The position numbers and the translations under genes are program-made. Positions 24,359-32,873 of a stretch of DNA of 64,000 nt are shown piece by piece (position 1 is the stretch's first letter; each line of letters opens with the position of its first letter). Source of the stretch: Pseudoalteromonas luteoviolacea (GTDB lineage Bacteria; Pseudomonadota; Gammaproteobacteria; Enterobacterales; Alteromonadaceae); contig NZ_CP015411.1 in assembly GCF_001750165.1 (NCBI RefSeq), positions 3,882,501-3,946,500 of the forward strand, given 5' to 3'. The notes below the pieces were generated by a model. The model had not been told where the DNA came from, did no database searches, and worked only from the letters and a program-made list of their open reading frames with translations.

Positions 24359-26023
24359 ATGGCTCAATATATTTATACAATGTCGCGGGTGAGCAAAGTT
24401 GTTCCACCAAAGCGCACTATCCTCAAAGATATCTCTTTATGCTTTTTCCCAGGCGCAAAAATAGGCGTACTGGGTTTAAACGGTGCAGGTAAATCCACTT
24501 TACTTCGTATCATGGCAGGTGTTGACACTGAGTTTGAAGGTGAAGCACGTCCACAGCCAGGTACAAAAATTGGATACCTTCCACAGGAACCTGTATTGGA
24601 TGAAAGCAAAACTGTACGTGAAACCATCGAAGAAGCAGTCAGTGAAGTAAAAAATGCGCTGACTCGCTTAGATGAAGTCTATGCTGAATACGCAATGGAC
24701 GGCGCTGACTTCGATGCGCTTGCAAAAGAGCAAGGTGAACTAGAAGCCATTATCCAAGCACATGATGGCCACAATTTAGATAACGCATTAGAGCGCGCTG
24801 CTGATGCTTTGCGTCTGCCAGAATGGGATGCGAAGATTGAGCACTTATCTGGTGGTGAAAGACGCCGAGTGGCAATCTGTCGTTTATTGCTTGAAAAACC
24901 AGACATGCTACTACTGGACGAACCGACCAACCACCTTGACGCCGAATCAGTCGCTTGGCTTGAGCGCTTCTTGCACGATTACGAAGGTACCGTTGTTGCG
25001 ATCACCCACGACCGTTACTTCTTAGATAATGTAGCAGGTTGGATTTTAGAACTAGACCGTGGCCACGGTATTCCTTGGGAAGGTAACTATACATCTTGGC
25101 TTGAGCAAAAAGATGCGCGTTTAAAACAAGAAGAGAAGTCTGAAAAAGCGCGTCAAAAGTCAATTGAGAAAGAACTTGAATGGGTGCGTTCAAATCCTAA
25201 AGGACGTCAAGCGAAATCAAAAGCACGTATGGCACAGTTTACTGAGCTACAGCAATCTGATTATCAAAAGCGTAATGAGACTAATGAGCTATTTATTCCA
25301 CCGGGTCCACGTCTAGGCGATCAAGTTATCGAAGTCAATAACCTGAAAAAAGGCTTTGGTGACCGAGTACTGATTGATGATTTAAGCTTCTCAATGCCTA
25401 AAGGGGCCATTGTCGGTATTATCGGCGCTAACGGCGCAGGTAAATCAACACTATTTAGAATGCTAAGTGGTGAAGAACAGCCTGATGGTGGAGAGATTAA
25501 ACTTGGTGACACAGTTGAGCTGGCTACTGTTGAGCAGTTCCGTGACAATATGGATGATGGAAATACTGTTTTCCAAGAAATTTCTAACGGTCAAGATATC
25601 TTAAAGATTGGTAACTTTGAAATTCCGAGCAGAGCTTATGTAGGCCGCTTTAACTTCAAAGGCAATGACCAGCAAAAATTCGTCAAAGAACTCTCTGGTG
25701 GTGAGCGCAACCGTCTACACTTAGCCAAGCTTCTAAAAGCGGGCGGTAACGTAATCCTGCTGGATGAGCCAACCAATGACTTAGATGTAGAAACGCTTCG
25801 TGCTCTTGAAAACGCGATTTTAGAATTCCCAGGCTGTGTAATGTGTATCTCGCACGACCGTTGGTTCTTAGACCGTATTGCAACACACATTTTAGATTAT
25901 CGTGACGAAGGAAAAATTAATTTCTTCGATGGTAACTATACGGAATACGAAGAGTGGTTGAAGAAGACGTTCGGTGCTGAAGCTGCAGAGCCTAAACGTA
26001 TCAAATACAAAAAAATTGGCTAA
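24359..26023 (+). CDS. ettA: Energy-dependent translational throttle protein EttA (ABC-F)
   Basis: 554 aa, the usual EttA length. It is a cytosolic ABC-F ATPase that binds the ribosomal E site and gates entry into elongation according to ATP/ADP. Two nucleotide-binding domains are complete: Walker A GLNGAGKST and GANGAGKST, signatures LSGGERRR and LSGGERNR, Walker B LLLDEPTNHLD and ILLDEPTNDLD. The linker between them has the charged helical P-site interaction motif (KEEKSEKARQKSIEKELE region). There are no membrane segments. It is the first host gene next to the tail locus and is followed by a strong terminator. Confidence 0.97.
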   Translation: MAQYIYTMSRVSKVVPPKRTILKDISLCFFPGAKIGVLGLNGAGKSTLLRIMAGVDTEFEGEARPQPGTKIGYLPQEPVLDESKTVRETIEEAVSEVKNALTRLDEVYAEYAMDGADFDALAKEQGELEAIIQAHDGHNLDNALERAADALRLPEWDAKIEHLSGGERRRVAICRLLLEKPDMLLLDEPTNHLDAESVAWLERFLHDYEGTVVAITHDRYFLDNVAGWILELDRGHGIPWEGNYTSWLEQKDARLKQEEKSEKARQKSIEKELEWVRSNPKGRQAKSKARMAQFTELQQSDYQKRNETNELFIPPGPRLGDQVIEVNNLKKGFGDRVLIDDLSFSMPKGAIVGIIGANGAGKSTLFRMLSGEEQPDGGEIKLGDTVELATVEQFRDNMDDGNTVFQEISNGQDILKIGNFEIPSRAYVGRFNFKGNDQQKFVKELSGGERNRLHLAKLLKAGGNVILLDEPTNDLDVETLRALENAILEFPGCVMCISHDRWFLDRIATHILDYRDEGKINFFDGNYTEYEEWLKKTFGAEAAEPKRIKYKKIG

Positions 26024-26041
26024 CTCTGTATACCCATAATT

Positions 26042-26071
26042 AAAAGCCCTGAATATGCTCAGGGCTTTTTT
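26042..26071 (+). terminator. Intrinsic terminator of ettA
   Basis: Stem AAAAGCCCTGA/TCAGGGCTTTT with a 6-nt loop and a T-run. Confidence 0.9.
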
Positions 26072-26133
26072 ATATCTGGTTAGTCCGCAAAAATATGACT
26101 AAACTTGAAGTAACAGCATGACGAGATCGACTT

Positions 26134-26496
26134 ATGACAGAACGCAGAAAGTTTTCGAGAATTTTATTCTCTAACACAGCTTCCTTAATGACAACATCAG
26201 GTGACTACCAATGTGAAATTATTGATTTATCACTTAATGGGGCGCTGATCACACTCCCTATGGGACTTACCCCACTGAAAGGGCAACCTGCGAGTTTGAA
26301 GTTTGTTCTACCTGGCAGTGAAATAGAAATAAACATGGAAGTCGAAATTCGCCATATAGAAGAAGCGCATTTAGGTTTACATTGCGCTCAAATTGACATA
26401 GACAGTGTTACCCATCTAAAACGTTTGATAGAATTGAACATTGGAGACGATGATATACTCCATCGGGAATTGGAGCACTTATTGCTTCACGAATAA
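26134..26496 (+). CDS. PilZ-domain protein
   Basis: 120 aa, a single-domain cyclic-di-GMP receptor candidate. The two binding motifs are visible: RRKFSR (R-x3-R, residues 5-9) and DLSLNG (D-x-S-x2-G, residues 31-36). There is no output domain, so it probably acts through a protein partner. It lies 24 nt upstream of the yjfL-like gene. Its closeness to flagellar genes is suggestive, but no partner can be read from the sequence. Confidence 0.85.
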   Translation: MTERRKFSRILFSNTASLMTTSGDYQCEIIDLSLNGALITLPMGLTPLKGQPASLKFVLPGSEIEINMEVEIRHIEEAHLGLHCAQIDIDSVTHLKRLIELNIGDDDILHRELEHLLLHE

Positions 26497-26519
26497 TAAC
26501 ACTTAAGGCAAGCATCATA

Positions 26520-26924
26520 ATGATTTTGGAATCTTTGCAGGGATTTATTCCATTTATTTTATACTTTTTAATTGGCTACTTGCTAATACTCACTTTTCTC
26601 TATGTCTACACCAAAGTTACACCACACTGTGAATGGAAATTGGTCAAAGAAGATAACCCATCTGCTGCGGCTGCTTTTGGGGGAACCCTAATCGGCTTTA
26701 CGCTGCCAATAGCCAGCGCTGCGATCAATGCAGTGTCATTACTCGATTTCGCAATTTGGGGAGTGATTGCTGGAGTTATCCAATTGCTGACTTTCTTTCT
26801 TGTTCGCTTGTATATGCCAAAACTCTCAGAAAAAATTGAAAATAACCATATCAGTGCAGGCTTGTTTTTAGGCGGCGCTTCGCTGGCAACCGGTATTCTC
26901 AATGCAGCATGTATGACCTATTAA
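26520..26924 (+). CDS. DUF350 inner-membrane protein (YjfL-like)
   Basis: 134 aa with four predicted membrane segments (FIPFILYFLIGYLLILTFLY; GGTLIGFTLPIASAAI; FAIWGVIAGVIQLLTFFLV; AGLFLGGASLATGILNA), the DUF350 duplication pattern. It forms an operon with a DUF1190 gene and an ATP-grasp ligase gene, as in the E. coli yjfL-yjfM-yjfC row. Function is unknown, possibly an envelope or ion-related role. Confidence 0.8.
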   Translation: MILESLQGFIPFILYFLIGYLLILTFLYVYTKVTPHCEWKLVKEDNPSAAAAFGGTLIGFTLPIASAAINAVSLLDFAIWGVIAGVIQLLTFFLVRLYMPKLSEKIENNHISAGLFLGGASLATGILNAACMTY

Positions 26925-26933
26925 GGAGTGAGT

Positions 26934-27527
26934 ATGAAACGCAGTAAGCAAATCAAACTCACTTTAATGATGGGCACATCCGCAGGCCTGATTGGGTGTT
27001 CAGATTCAGACGAGTCCGCGCTGCTTTTTAAAGATGTTGATGAATGTACATCGTTTGGTGTAGAAACGGCATCATGCTTGTTCCATTACGATCAAGCCAA
27101 AGACCAACATTTATCGGAAGCACCTAGATATGCCACTGAGCAATTGTGTGAAAGCGATTTTGGCTATGAACGCTGTGAGAATAATGGCGGTTTATGGCGT
27201 CCGGTTATGGCCGGCTTTATGGTTGCACTGCTCGCCGAGGCTGTTGACGAAGGCCTAGATGCCATGAAGAAGCGCAAGAAAAGAAAAGCCGCTTTTTTAA
27301 GTGGCAAATACTATTCAGGTGCCAAACCACTCTATCGCAGCAAAGACGACTTTTTTAAATATCGTAATGCGCAAAACAGTGTCGTAGCCAGCGTCAACTC
27401 TGCTGGTACTACAACAGTAAAAAGTACAGCGATTAACTATAAGCCAAAGCTCAGCAAAACAATCACGCGTACCAAAAGTCGTGGTGGTTTTGGTCGCAGT
27501 GCCAGTTCTAGAAGTTGGGGCGGATAA
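26934..27527 (+). CDS. DUF1190 lipoprotein-like protein (YgiB/YjfM-like)
   Basis: 197 aa from the ATG at 26934, which has AAGGAG 5 nt upstream; a GTG at 26928 is less likely. The N-terminal signal ends MGTSAGLIGCSDS, lipobox-like. A Cys-rich central part (CTSFGVETASCLF, CESDFGYERC) and a Ser/Gly/Arg-rich C-terminus (FGRSASSRSWGG) are typical of YgiB/YjfM. The partner ligase follows directly. Confidence 0.8.
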   Translation: MKRSKQIKLTLMMGTSAGLIGCSDSDESALLFKDVDECTSFGVETASCLFHYDQAKDQHLSEAPRYATEQLCESDFGYERCENNGGLWRPVMAGFMVALLAEAVDEGLDAMKKRKKRKAAFLSGKYYSGAKPLYRSKDDFFKYRNAQNSVVASVNSAGTTTVKSTAINYKPKLSKTITRTKSRGGFGRSASSRSWGG

Positions 27528-27560
27528 ACTCCCCCCCTATACAACACCTTAAAAAACCAC

Positions 27561-28730
27561 ATGATAAGAATCCCTATTCAGCCAAGAGCAGATTGGCAAG
27601 CTCAAGCCAACACGCTAGGGTTTAAATTTCACACTATGCACGGCGCTCCTTACTGGGATGAAAGTGCATACTATCAGTTTACTTTGTCACAAATTGAGCA
27701 GGATCTTGAACAGCCCACGCAAGAACTTCATGACATGCTGCTTCATCTTGTAGACAAAGTATGCAACGACGACGAGCTGATGCGCCGGTTTGCAGTGCCT
27801 GAATCCTATTGGAATATGATCAGGCGTTCATGGCTGCGCAGAGACCCTCATTTATATGGTCGATTCGACTTTAGCTATGATGGGGTTTCACCCGCGAAGC
27901 TCTTAGAAGCAAACTATGACACCCCTACCTCTCTCTTTGAATCAGCATACTGGCAATGGATGTGGTTAGAGCAGCAAGTCAACAAAGGGAAGCTACCGGC
28001 ACATTGCGACCAATTTAATAGCATTCAAGAACAATTAATTGCACGTTTTTTACAGATTCACAAATTTAACCGCACTCGAACATTACATTTCAGCTGCTGC
28101 AAAAACACCGAAGAGGATAAAGGAACGGTTGACTACATAAGAAGCTGTGCACTAGAAGCCGGTATTCGAAGTCAATTTACATTTATCGAAGATATTGGTA
28201 TCAACACCAGTAATCAATTTACTGATCTAGAAGACAGCCCAATAGATTGGTGTTTCAAACTCTACCCTTGGGAGTTCATGTTTGATGACGAGTACGGCCA
28301 CTCACTCAACCATATGTCAGTGCAGTGGTTAGAGCCTCCATGGAAGTCGCTACTTTCAAATAAGGCGATATTACCGATACTTTGGCAACACTTCCCTGAC
28401 CACCCAAACCTATTACCCGCTTATTTTAGCGAGCAAAAACATTTGCTAGATAAAAATATTGGGGTTGTTAAAAAACCCATATTTTCTCGTGAAGGGGCAA
28501 ATATTGAAATCGTTAAGGCTGATAAGCTGATTGCGAAATCAAGCGGAGGGTATGGCGATGAAGGATATATTTATCAAGCCTTTAAGCCGCTGCCTAAATT
28601 CGTAAATGAGCATATAGTGATAGGAAGTTGGGTTATAGGTGATCAACCAGCTGGTATAGGGCTTAGAGCCGATCCCGGTCTCATCACACAAGATCTCAGC
28701 CGCTTTGTGCCTCACATAATCCTTAACTAA
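27561..28730 (+). CDS. Glutathionylspermidine synthase-like ATP-grasp ligase (YgiC/YjfC)
   Basis: 389 aa, matching YgiC/YjfC length. It resembles the C-terminal synthetase half of glutathionylspermidine synthase without the amidase half. Visible landmarks are GRFDFSYDG and LEANYDTPTSLFE, where substrate and ATP-grasp residues lie, and IKLYPWEFM-type sequence (FKLYPWEFMFDDEYG). YgiC-type proteins do not show proven glutathionylspermidine formation, so the amide substrate is unknown. Last gene of the yjfL-yjfM-yjfC-like operon. Confidence 0.85.
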   Translation: MIRIPIQPRADWQAQANTLGFKFHTMHGAPYWDESAYYQFTLSQIEQDLEQPTQELHDMLLHLVDKVCNDDELMRRFAVPESYWNMIRRSWLRRDPHLYGRFDFSYDGVSPAKLLEANYDTPTSLFESAYWQWMWLEQQVNKGKLPAHCDQFNSIQEQLIARFLQIHKFNRTRTLHFSCCKNTEEDKGTVDYIRSCALEAGIRSQFTFIEDIGINTSNQFTDLEDSPIDWCFKLYPWEFMFDDEYGHSLNHMSVQWLEPPWKSLLSNKAILPILWQHFPDHPNLLPAYFSEQKHLLDKNIGVVKKPIFSREGANIEIVKADKLIAKSSGGYGDEGYIYQAFKPLPKFVNEHIVIGSWVIGDQPAGIGLRADPGLITQDLSRFVPHIILN

Positions 28731-28732
28731 CG

Positions 28733-28758
28733 AAAAAGCAGCCTGTCGGCTGCTTTAC
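28733..28758. terminator. Shared terminator between yjfC-like and cheR
   Basis: Stem AAAGCAGCC/GGCTGCTTT with a 4-nt TGTC loop between convergent genes. T/A-runs on both sides suit both directions. Confidence 0.8.
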
Positions 28759-28761
28759 TTA

Positions 28762-29595
28762 TTAAGATTTTTTTTGATATATAATGCCTGGGTTACATCG
28801 TAACATTTCAAAATCGTCACTCAAACCAGCCATTGATTCTGACGCACCCAAAAACAAATATCCATTCGGATTTAATGCTTGTGCAAACTGAGAAATAATC
28901 TTTGCTTTGACTTCAGGAGAGAAGTAAATGAGTACATTTCGACAGAATATAACATCAAACTTCCCTAATAATGCATAAGAGTCGAGCAGGTTTAAGTGGC
29001 GAAAATTCACCATTTTTCGGATAGGATCCACCACTCTCGCCATGCCATTACCACTGTCGATAAAAAACTTTTTACGTCTCTCTGGAGATAACCCTCTAGC
29101 TAATGCCAATGCGTCATATTCCGCATTTTTACACATATCGAGCATAGTGTTGGAAATATCAGTGCCAACAACTTGCGCACCCATTTTCATCGCACCAGGA
29201 TTTTGCGTCTGAAATTCACTTGTCGACATTGCTATTGAGTAAGGCTCTTGTCCTGAGGAACTTGCCGCTGACCAAATTTTTACAGGTCGACGTAAGTCTT
29301 TAAACTCTGGATAAATTTTCTTTTTCAATAACTCAAACGGATACTGATCCCGAAACCATAAAGTTTCATTTGTTGTCATTGCATCAACTACAGCGGCGCG
29401 CAACTGCCTCTCATGTGGACTAAGCGTTTTTGTTACTAATGATGATAATGAGTCAACATTAAACCGAGACATCAAAGGCGCAAGGCGGCTTTTGACCAAA
29501 TAAAGCTTATTGTCACCAAGTACAATACCACACTGCTGCTCTAAAAAGGTGCGAAACTGATCGTACTCGCTTTGCTCTAAATGTTTATTTTCCAA
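28762..29595 (-). CDS. cheR: Chemotaxis protein methyltransferase CheR
   Basis: 277 aa. It transfers methyl groups from SAM to glutamates on chemoreceptors. An N-terminal helical domain (residues 1-75) with TTNETLWFRD precedes the catalytic domain: SAASSSGQEPYSIAM is the SAM-binding loop and DVIFCRNVLIYF the second motif. It lies 16 nt behind cheV in one operon. In Vibrio, Shewanella and relatives flgB and the rod/hook operon usually follow cheR; here a terminator and an unrelated convergent operon follow. Confidence 0.95.
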   Translation of the reverse strand: MENKHLEQSEYDQFRTFLEQQCGIVLGDNKLYLVKSRLAPLMSRFNVDSLSSLVTKTLSPHERQLRAAVVDAMTTNETLWFRDQYPFELLKKKIYPEFKDLRRPVKIWSAASSSGQEPYSIAMSTSEFQTQNPGAMKMGAQVVGTDISNTMLDMCKNAEYDALALARGLSPERRKKFFIDSGNGMARVVDPIRKMVNFRHLNLLDSYALLGKFDVIFCRNVLIYFSPEVKAKIISQFAQALNPNGYLFLGASESMAGLSDDFEMLRCNPGIIYQKKS

Positions 29596-29611
29596 TGTTT
29601 ACCACCACTTA

Positions 29612-30544
29612 TTAATCACAATGTACCCATTTTTTCACTGCCGAAGCCAGTTCATCTGGGTTGAATTTGGCAATAAAGTCATCTGCACCAACTTTTTCAA
29701 TCATTGCCTGATTGAATACACCACTGAGTGAAGTATGCAAGATAACATGCAAAGGTGCTAATTTAGGATCAGCTTTAATTTCCGCGGTTAATGTATACCC
29801 ATCCATCTCAGGCATTTCAACATCGGATATTAATAACCCAACACGTTCCGTAATGTCGTTTTGGCAATCAACTTCAGCAATTTCTTTTAGCCTAATAAGC
29901 GCTTCTTTACCATTTTTAGCTAGCTCCGTTTGCACTCCTAACGGCTCAAGTGCACGTTTCACCTGATTTCGTGCAACTGCAGAGTCATCGGCAATGAATA
30001 CAATACGTTCACCGAGGTCTTTTTGCATCTCACCATCAGCGACAATTTCTTCGCTGACTTCTGTATTAATTGGGCAAATCTCATTCAGTATTTTCTCTAC
30101 ATCTAAGATTTCAACCAACTCTTCTTCTATTTCTGTTACGGCAGTCACATAAGAATACCTACCAGCACCAGATGGTGGTGGCATAATGCGTTCCCAGTTC
30201 ATATTTACGATACGCTCAACCGCACCCACGAGGAAACCTTGCACAGATCGGTTGTACTCCGCGATAATCACGAAACAATTTTTAATATCTTCGATAGGTG
30301 GACCACCAACGGCCAAAGACATATCAATGACGGAAATAGTTTGCCCGCGAATATGTGCAACACCTCGCACATAAGAATTTGATTTTGGCATAGCAGTAAG
30401 AGGTGGACATTGAAGTACTTCTCTCACTTTAAAAACATTGATACCGAAGCGTTGCCGCCCCTTCAAACGAAAGAGTAATAGTTCAAGTCGGTTTTGACCC
30501 ACCAACTGAGTTCGTTGGTTAACTGAGTCTAAAATACCTGCCAT
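29612..30544 (-). CDS. cheV: Chemotaxis coupling protein CheV
   Basis: 310 aa. An N-terminal CheW domain (residues about 15-160, with FGINVFKVREVL and RGVAHIRGQTISVIDM) is fused to a receiver domain (residues about 180-308) with the acidic pocket IADDS, phospho-acceptor aspartate in LLISDVEMPEMDGY and the conserved lysine in DDFIAKF. It couples receptors to CheA and may act as a phosphate sink in adaptation. It is divergent from flgA, as in other gammaproteobacterial polar-flagellum loci. Confidence 0.95.
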   Translation of the reverse strand: MAGILDSVNQRTQLVGQNRLELLLFRLKGRQRFGINVFKVREVLQCPPLTAMPKSNSYVRGVAHIRGQTISVIDMSLAVGGPPIEDIKNCFVIIAEYNRSVQGFLVGAVERIVNMNWERIMPPPSGAGRYSYVTAVTEIEEELVEILDVEKILNEICPINTEVSEEIVADGEMQKDLGERIVFIADDSAVARNQVKRALEPLGVQTELAKNGKEALIRLKEIAEVDCQNDITERVGLLISDVEMPEMDGYTLTAEIKADPKLAPLHVILHTSLSGVFNQAMIEKVGADDFIAKFNPDELASAVKKWVHCD

Positions 30545-30572
30545 TTCATTCTCCTACTCAAAATACAGCTTA

Positions 30573-30590
30573 TCGGAACAATGTTTGCTT
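30573..30590 (+). promoter_or_regulatory. Possible sigma-54 promoter for flgA
   Basis: GG and GC separated by 10 nt (CGGAAC ... TTTGCT), with a good -12 and a weak -24 element, about 95 nt upstream of flgA. Confidence 0.4.
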
Positions 30591-30684
30591 GTTATATAGC
30601 ATTCAAAGTTGCCCTTGAAGCGGTGAAGCAATTCACGCAAAATCTTTATACCTTGTTTCACCCCATAAGCATAGTCGAAACATC

Positions 30685-31392
30685 ATGAGTTTGTTAAAAA
30701 ATACAATTGCAGTTCAATTCTTTCTCATTCTGGTATACTTTTTAGCCAAGCAGCCTGTATATGCTCACACCTATGAGCCATCAAAAGTTCAGGAACTCGC
30801 AATAAAGTATGTGCAAGAGCATAGCGCAGAGGACCCAAAAGGAAAACTCACAATTTCCGCATTGCCACTTGATGCACGGATCCCCAGCAGACGCTGTCTG
30901 ACGCCCTTAAAAGTTACCTCTAAAGCCGCACCACCATTTAATCGCCAAGTCACAGTACAAGTTAGATGTAACGATAAACGCAGCTGGGTACAGTTTGTGC
31001 ATGTAAAAATTGAAACTTTATACCCAGTGATTGTCACCACACAGCAACTTGATAAAGGTACAGTGTTAAAACGCGAGGACTTAAAAGTTGCGATGCGCCC
31101 TAAACATTTTGTTCGCGCCTCAAACATTGATACCATTGATATGCTGGTGGGCAGTAAAACCAAACGTCGAATTCAAGCCGACAAAGCAATTAATTTGCGG
31201 CATATTTGTATGGTGTGCAAAGGGGACTCAGTCATAATCTTGGCAGGTAACGCGCATTTTGCGATTAAAACGCAAGGAATAGCGCTGCAAGACGGCAATC
31301 TGGGTGAGCAAATAAGAGTGAAAAACATAAAATCAGGAAAAACTATACGGGCAAGAGTAAAAGATGTTGATTCCGTTGCAGTCAATATTTAA
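30685..31392 (+). CDS. flgA: Flagellar basal body P-ring formation protein FlgA
   Basis: 235 aa, periplasmic chaperone for FlgI in P-ring assembly. The hydrophobic signal segment is IAVQFFLILVYFLA. An SAF-type domain is visible from VIVTTQQLDKGTVLKREDL, then a C-terminal ChapFlgA domain ending QIRVKNIKSGKTIRARV. The flgM-flgN pair follows within 75 nt. Confidence 0.92.
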   Translation: MSLLKNTIAVQFFLILVYFLAKQPVYAHTYEPSKVQELAIKYVQEHSAEDPKGKLTISALPLDARIPSRRCLTPLKVTSKAAPPFNRQVTVQVRCNDKRSWVQFVHVKIETLYPVIVTTQQLDKGTVLKREDLKVAMRPKHFVRASNIDTIDMLVGSKTKRRIQADKAINLRHICMVCKGDSVIILAGNAHFAIKTQGIALQDGNLGEQIRVKNIKSGKTIRARVKDVDSVAVNI

Positions 31393-31463
31393 AATTTTTG
31401 CTAAAGTTAGTAGTGGAATGGTCGATAATAAGACTGAAACAACTATTTATATGGGTCACTATC

Positions 31464-31787
31464 ATGGTTAATAACATTAACGGTCAAAATCAGCCGAACA
31501 ATGTTGCTAATAATATTAAGCAACAACGTGCTGAATTGCAAAGAAATGATGCAAACAATACAGCAACTAAACCAGCGGCACAGCAAAAAGCCGCTGCGGA
31601 CTCTGTCAGCCTAACACCACAGGCGCAACAACTTAAAGGCTTGCAAGATAAAGCGCAACAAGCCCCAGCATTTGATAGCAAAAAAGTGGAAGAGCTCAAA
31701 AAAGCAATTGCTGAAGGTAAATACCAAGTTGATGCTGAGAAGCTTGCTAAAAACATAGCTGCATTTGAATTTGATTTGTATGGATAA
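31464..31787 (+). CDS. flgM: Anti-sigma-28 factor FlgM
   Basis: 107 aa from the ATG at 31464, the normal FlgM size; the frame extends upstream but that part is not family-like. FlgM binds FliA and is exported once the hook is complete. The disordered Asn/Gln-rich N-terminus and C-terminal sigma-binding helices (DSVSLTPQAQQL, KKVEELKKAIAEGKYQVDAEKLAKNI) are visible. The stop overlaps the flgN start. Confidence 0.92.
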   Translation: MVNNINGQNQPNNVANNIKQQRAELQRNDANNTATKPAAQQKAAADSVSLTPQAQQLKGLQDKAQQAPAFDSKKVEELKKAIAEGKYQVDAEKLAKNIAAFEFDLYG

Positions 31788-32208
31788 AACAGTTGAGCTG
31801 TGTGTACAGCAGTTAACAGCGCAAATTACCTCTCTAGAAGCTTTGACCCAGCTTCTGGACGAAGAGTTGGACGCGCTTAGCGCCAGAAATGGTGAAGGCT
31901 TGAAAGATATTGCACGGCAAAAAATTACCTTTTTGAATAGTATTCAAAAAACAGACAAAGATCTGTCGACCTATCCTAAAGAGTTGTTTCAAAACCCTGA
32001 TGTAATGCCTCTGACTGAGCAAATAGAACTATTGCTGATAAAGTGTAAAAACAAAAATGAAGTGAATGCAAAAGCGGCCCACTTAGCACATATGACGGTT
32101 CGGGAGCTCAAAGAAATTCTCATAGGTAGACCCATGTCTACAACTTACACAGAAGAAGGCAATGTGGTAGAAAACGTTGGCGAGATAGTTAAAAATTTGA
32201 AAGCATAA
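31780..32208 (+). CDS. flgN: Flagellar export chaperone FlgN
   Basis: 142 aa, all-helical. It starts at the ATG within ATGGATAA that overlaps the flgM stop by 8 nt. FlgN binds the hook-associated proteins FlgK and FlgL before export. A Leu-rich N-terminal helical pair (ITSLEALTQLLDEELDAL) and the C-terminal helix fit the family. Confidence 0.85.
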   Translation: MDKTVELCVQQLTAQITSLEALTQLLDEELDALSARNGEGLKDIARQKITFLNSIQKTDKDLSTYPKELFQNPDVMPLTEQIELLLIKCKNKNEVNAKAAHLAHMTVRELKEILIGRPMSTTYTEEGNVVENVGEIVKNLKA

Positions 32209-32224
32209 TCATTTATCTAATTTC

Positions 32225-32255
32225 AAAAAAGCACGGTACATATCGTGCTTTTTTG
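32225..32255. terminator. Terminator between flgN and flgP
   Basis: Stem AAAAAAGCACG/CGTGCTTTTTT with an 8-nt loop between convergent genes; it can serve both strands. Confidence 0.85.
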
Positions 32256-32277
32256 TGTCTGCTAATCGTCATATCCA

Positions 32278-32748
32278 CTAATAATAGGTCACTCTTTGTA
32301 TCTTTTTCGGCTTCACTTGGCCAATATACAAATCATAAACAGTCTTCATATCTAGCTCCAGCTCAGTGGTGTAAATATCTCCTACCGCATAAGATTTTAA
32401 AACACGTGCACCTCTAATGACGCCCTGAACTTGGCTGCGCAACCCATCATTTTGTGCAATAACGCCACGCACGGTTGTAGTCGCATTTAATTGGTGACCA
32501 TATACTTGCTCAGCAAGTTCTCGATATGCCTCCAACTTGGATACTTTTATGGCCATGAGCATTTTTTCGCTGTCGGTTGCTCCAGGTTGCGCTTGCAACG
32601 GTGCATAACCTATCGCTTTTAATACCGGGTAACTATCTGGTTGTACGTAGCTATACTCTACATGCTTGTCGATAATTGAGCTGCACCCTGTTAAACCAAC
32701 GGCTACACCAATGGCGAGAATTTTGCTAATTTTAAATAACCCACGCAT
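32278..32748 (-). CDS. flgP: Flagellar outer-membrane lipoprotein FlgP (LPP20 family)
   Basis: 156 aa from the ATG at 32748, preceded by AGGAG; the 18 upstream residues are unlikely. The signal and lipobox are VGLTGCSS. The LPP20-like domain runs from AIGYAPL through KVSKLEAYRELAEQVYG to the C-terminus. In Vibrio, FlgP with FlgO and FlgT builds the outer-membrane ring of the sheathed or sodium-driven flagellum. It is divergent from flgT, with a sigma-54-like site between them for each. Confidence 0.88.
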   Translation of the reverse strand: MRGLFKISKILAIGVAVGLTGCSSIIDKHVEYSYVQPDSYPVLKAIGYAPLQAQPGATDSEKMLMAIKVSKLEAYRELAEQVYGHQLNATTTVRGVIAQNDGLRSQVQGVIRGARVLKSYAVGDIYTTELELDMKTVYDLYIGQVKPKKIQRVTYY

Positions 32749-32794
32749 ATGATATCGACTCCTAATTACAAAGTTTGCCTTTAGAACGATTGAT

Positions 32795-32812
32795 ATGCAC
32801 AAATTAAGCCAA
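32795..32812 (-). promoter_or_regulatory. Possible sigma-54 promoter for flgP
   Basis: On the minus strand TGGCTT ... GTGCA with GG and GC 10 nt apart, about 47 nt before the flgP start. Confidence 0.4.
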
Positions 32813-32818
32813 TACTGT

Positions 32819-32834
32819 TGGCATAGGACTTGCT
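32819..32834 (+). promoter_or_regulatory. Sigma-54 promoter for flgT
   Basis: TGGCAT-N5-TTGCT with the required 10 nt between GG (-24) and GC (-12), about 40 nt upstream of the flgT start. The best match among the sigma-54 sites in the window. Confidence 0.6.
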
Positions 32835-32873
32835 CCTCTAAACATAATAGACAAAATTTTGATACGGTATTGA

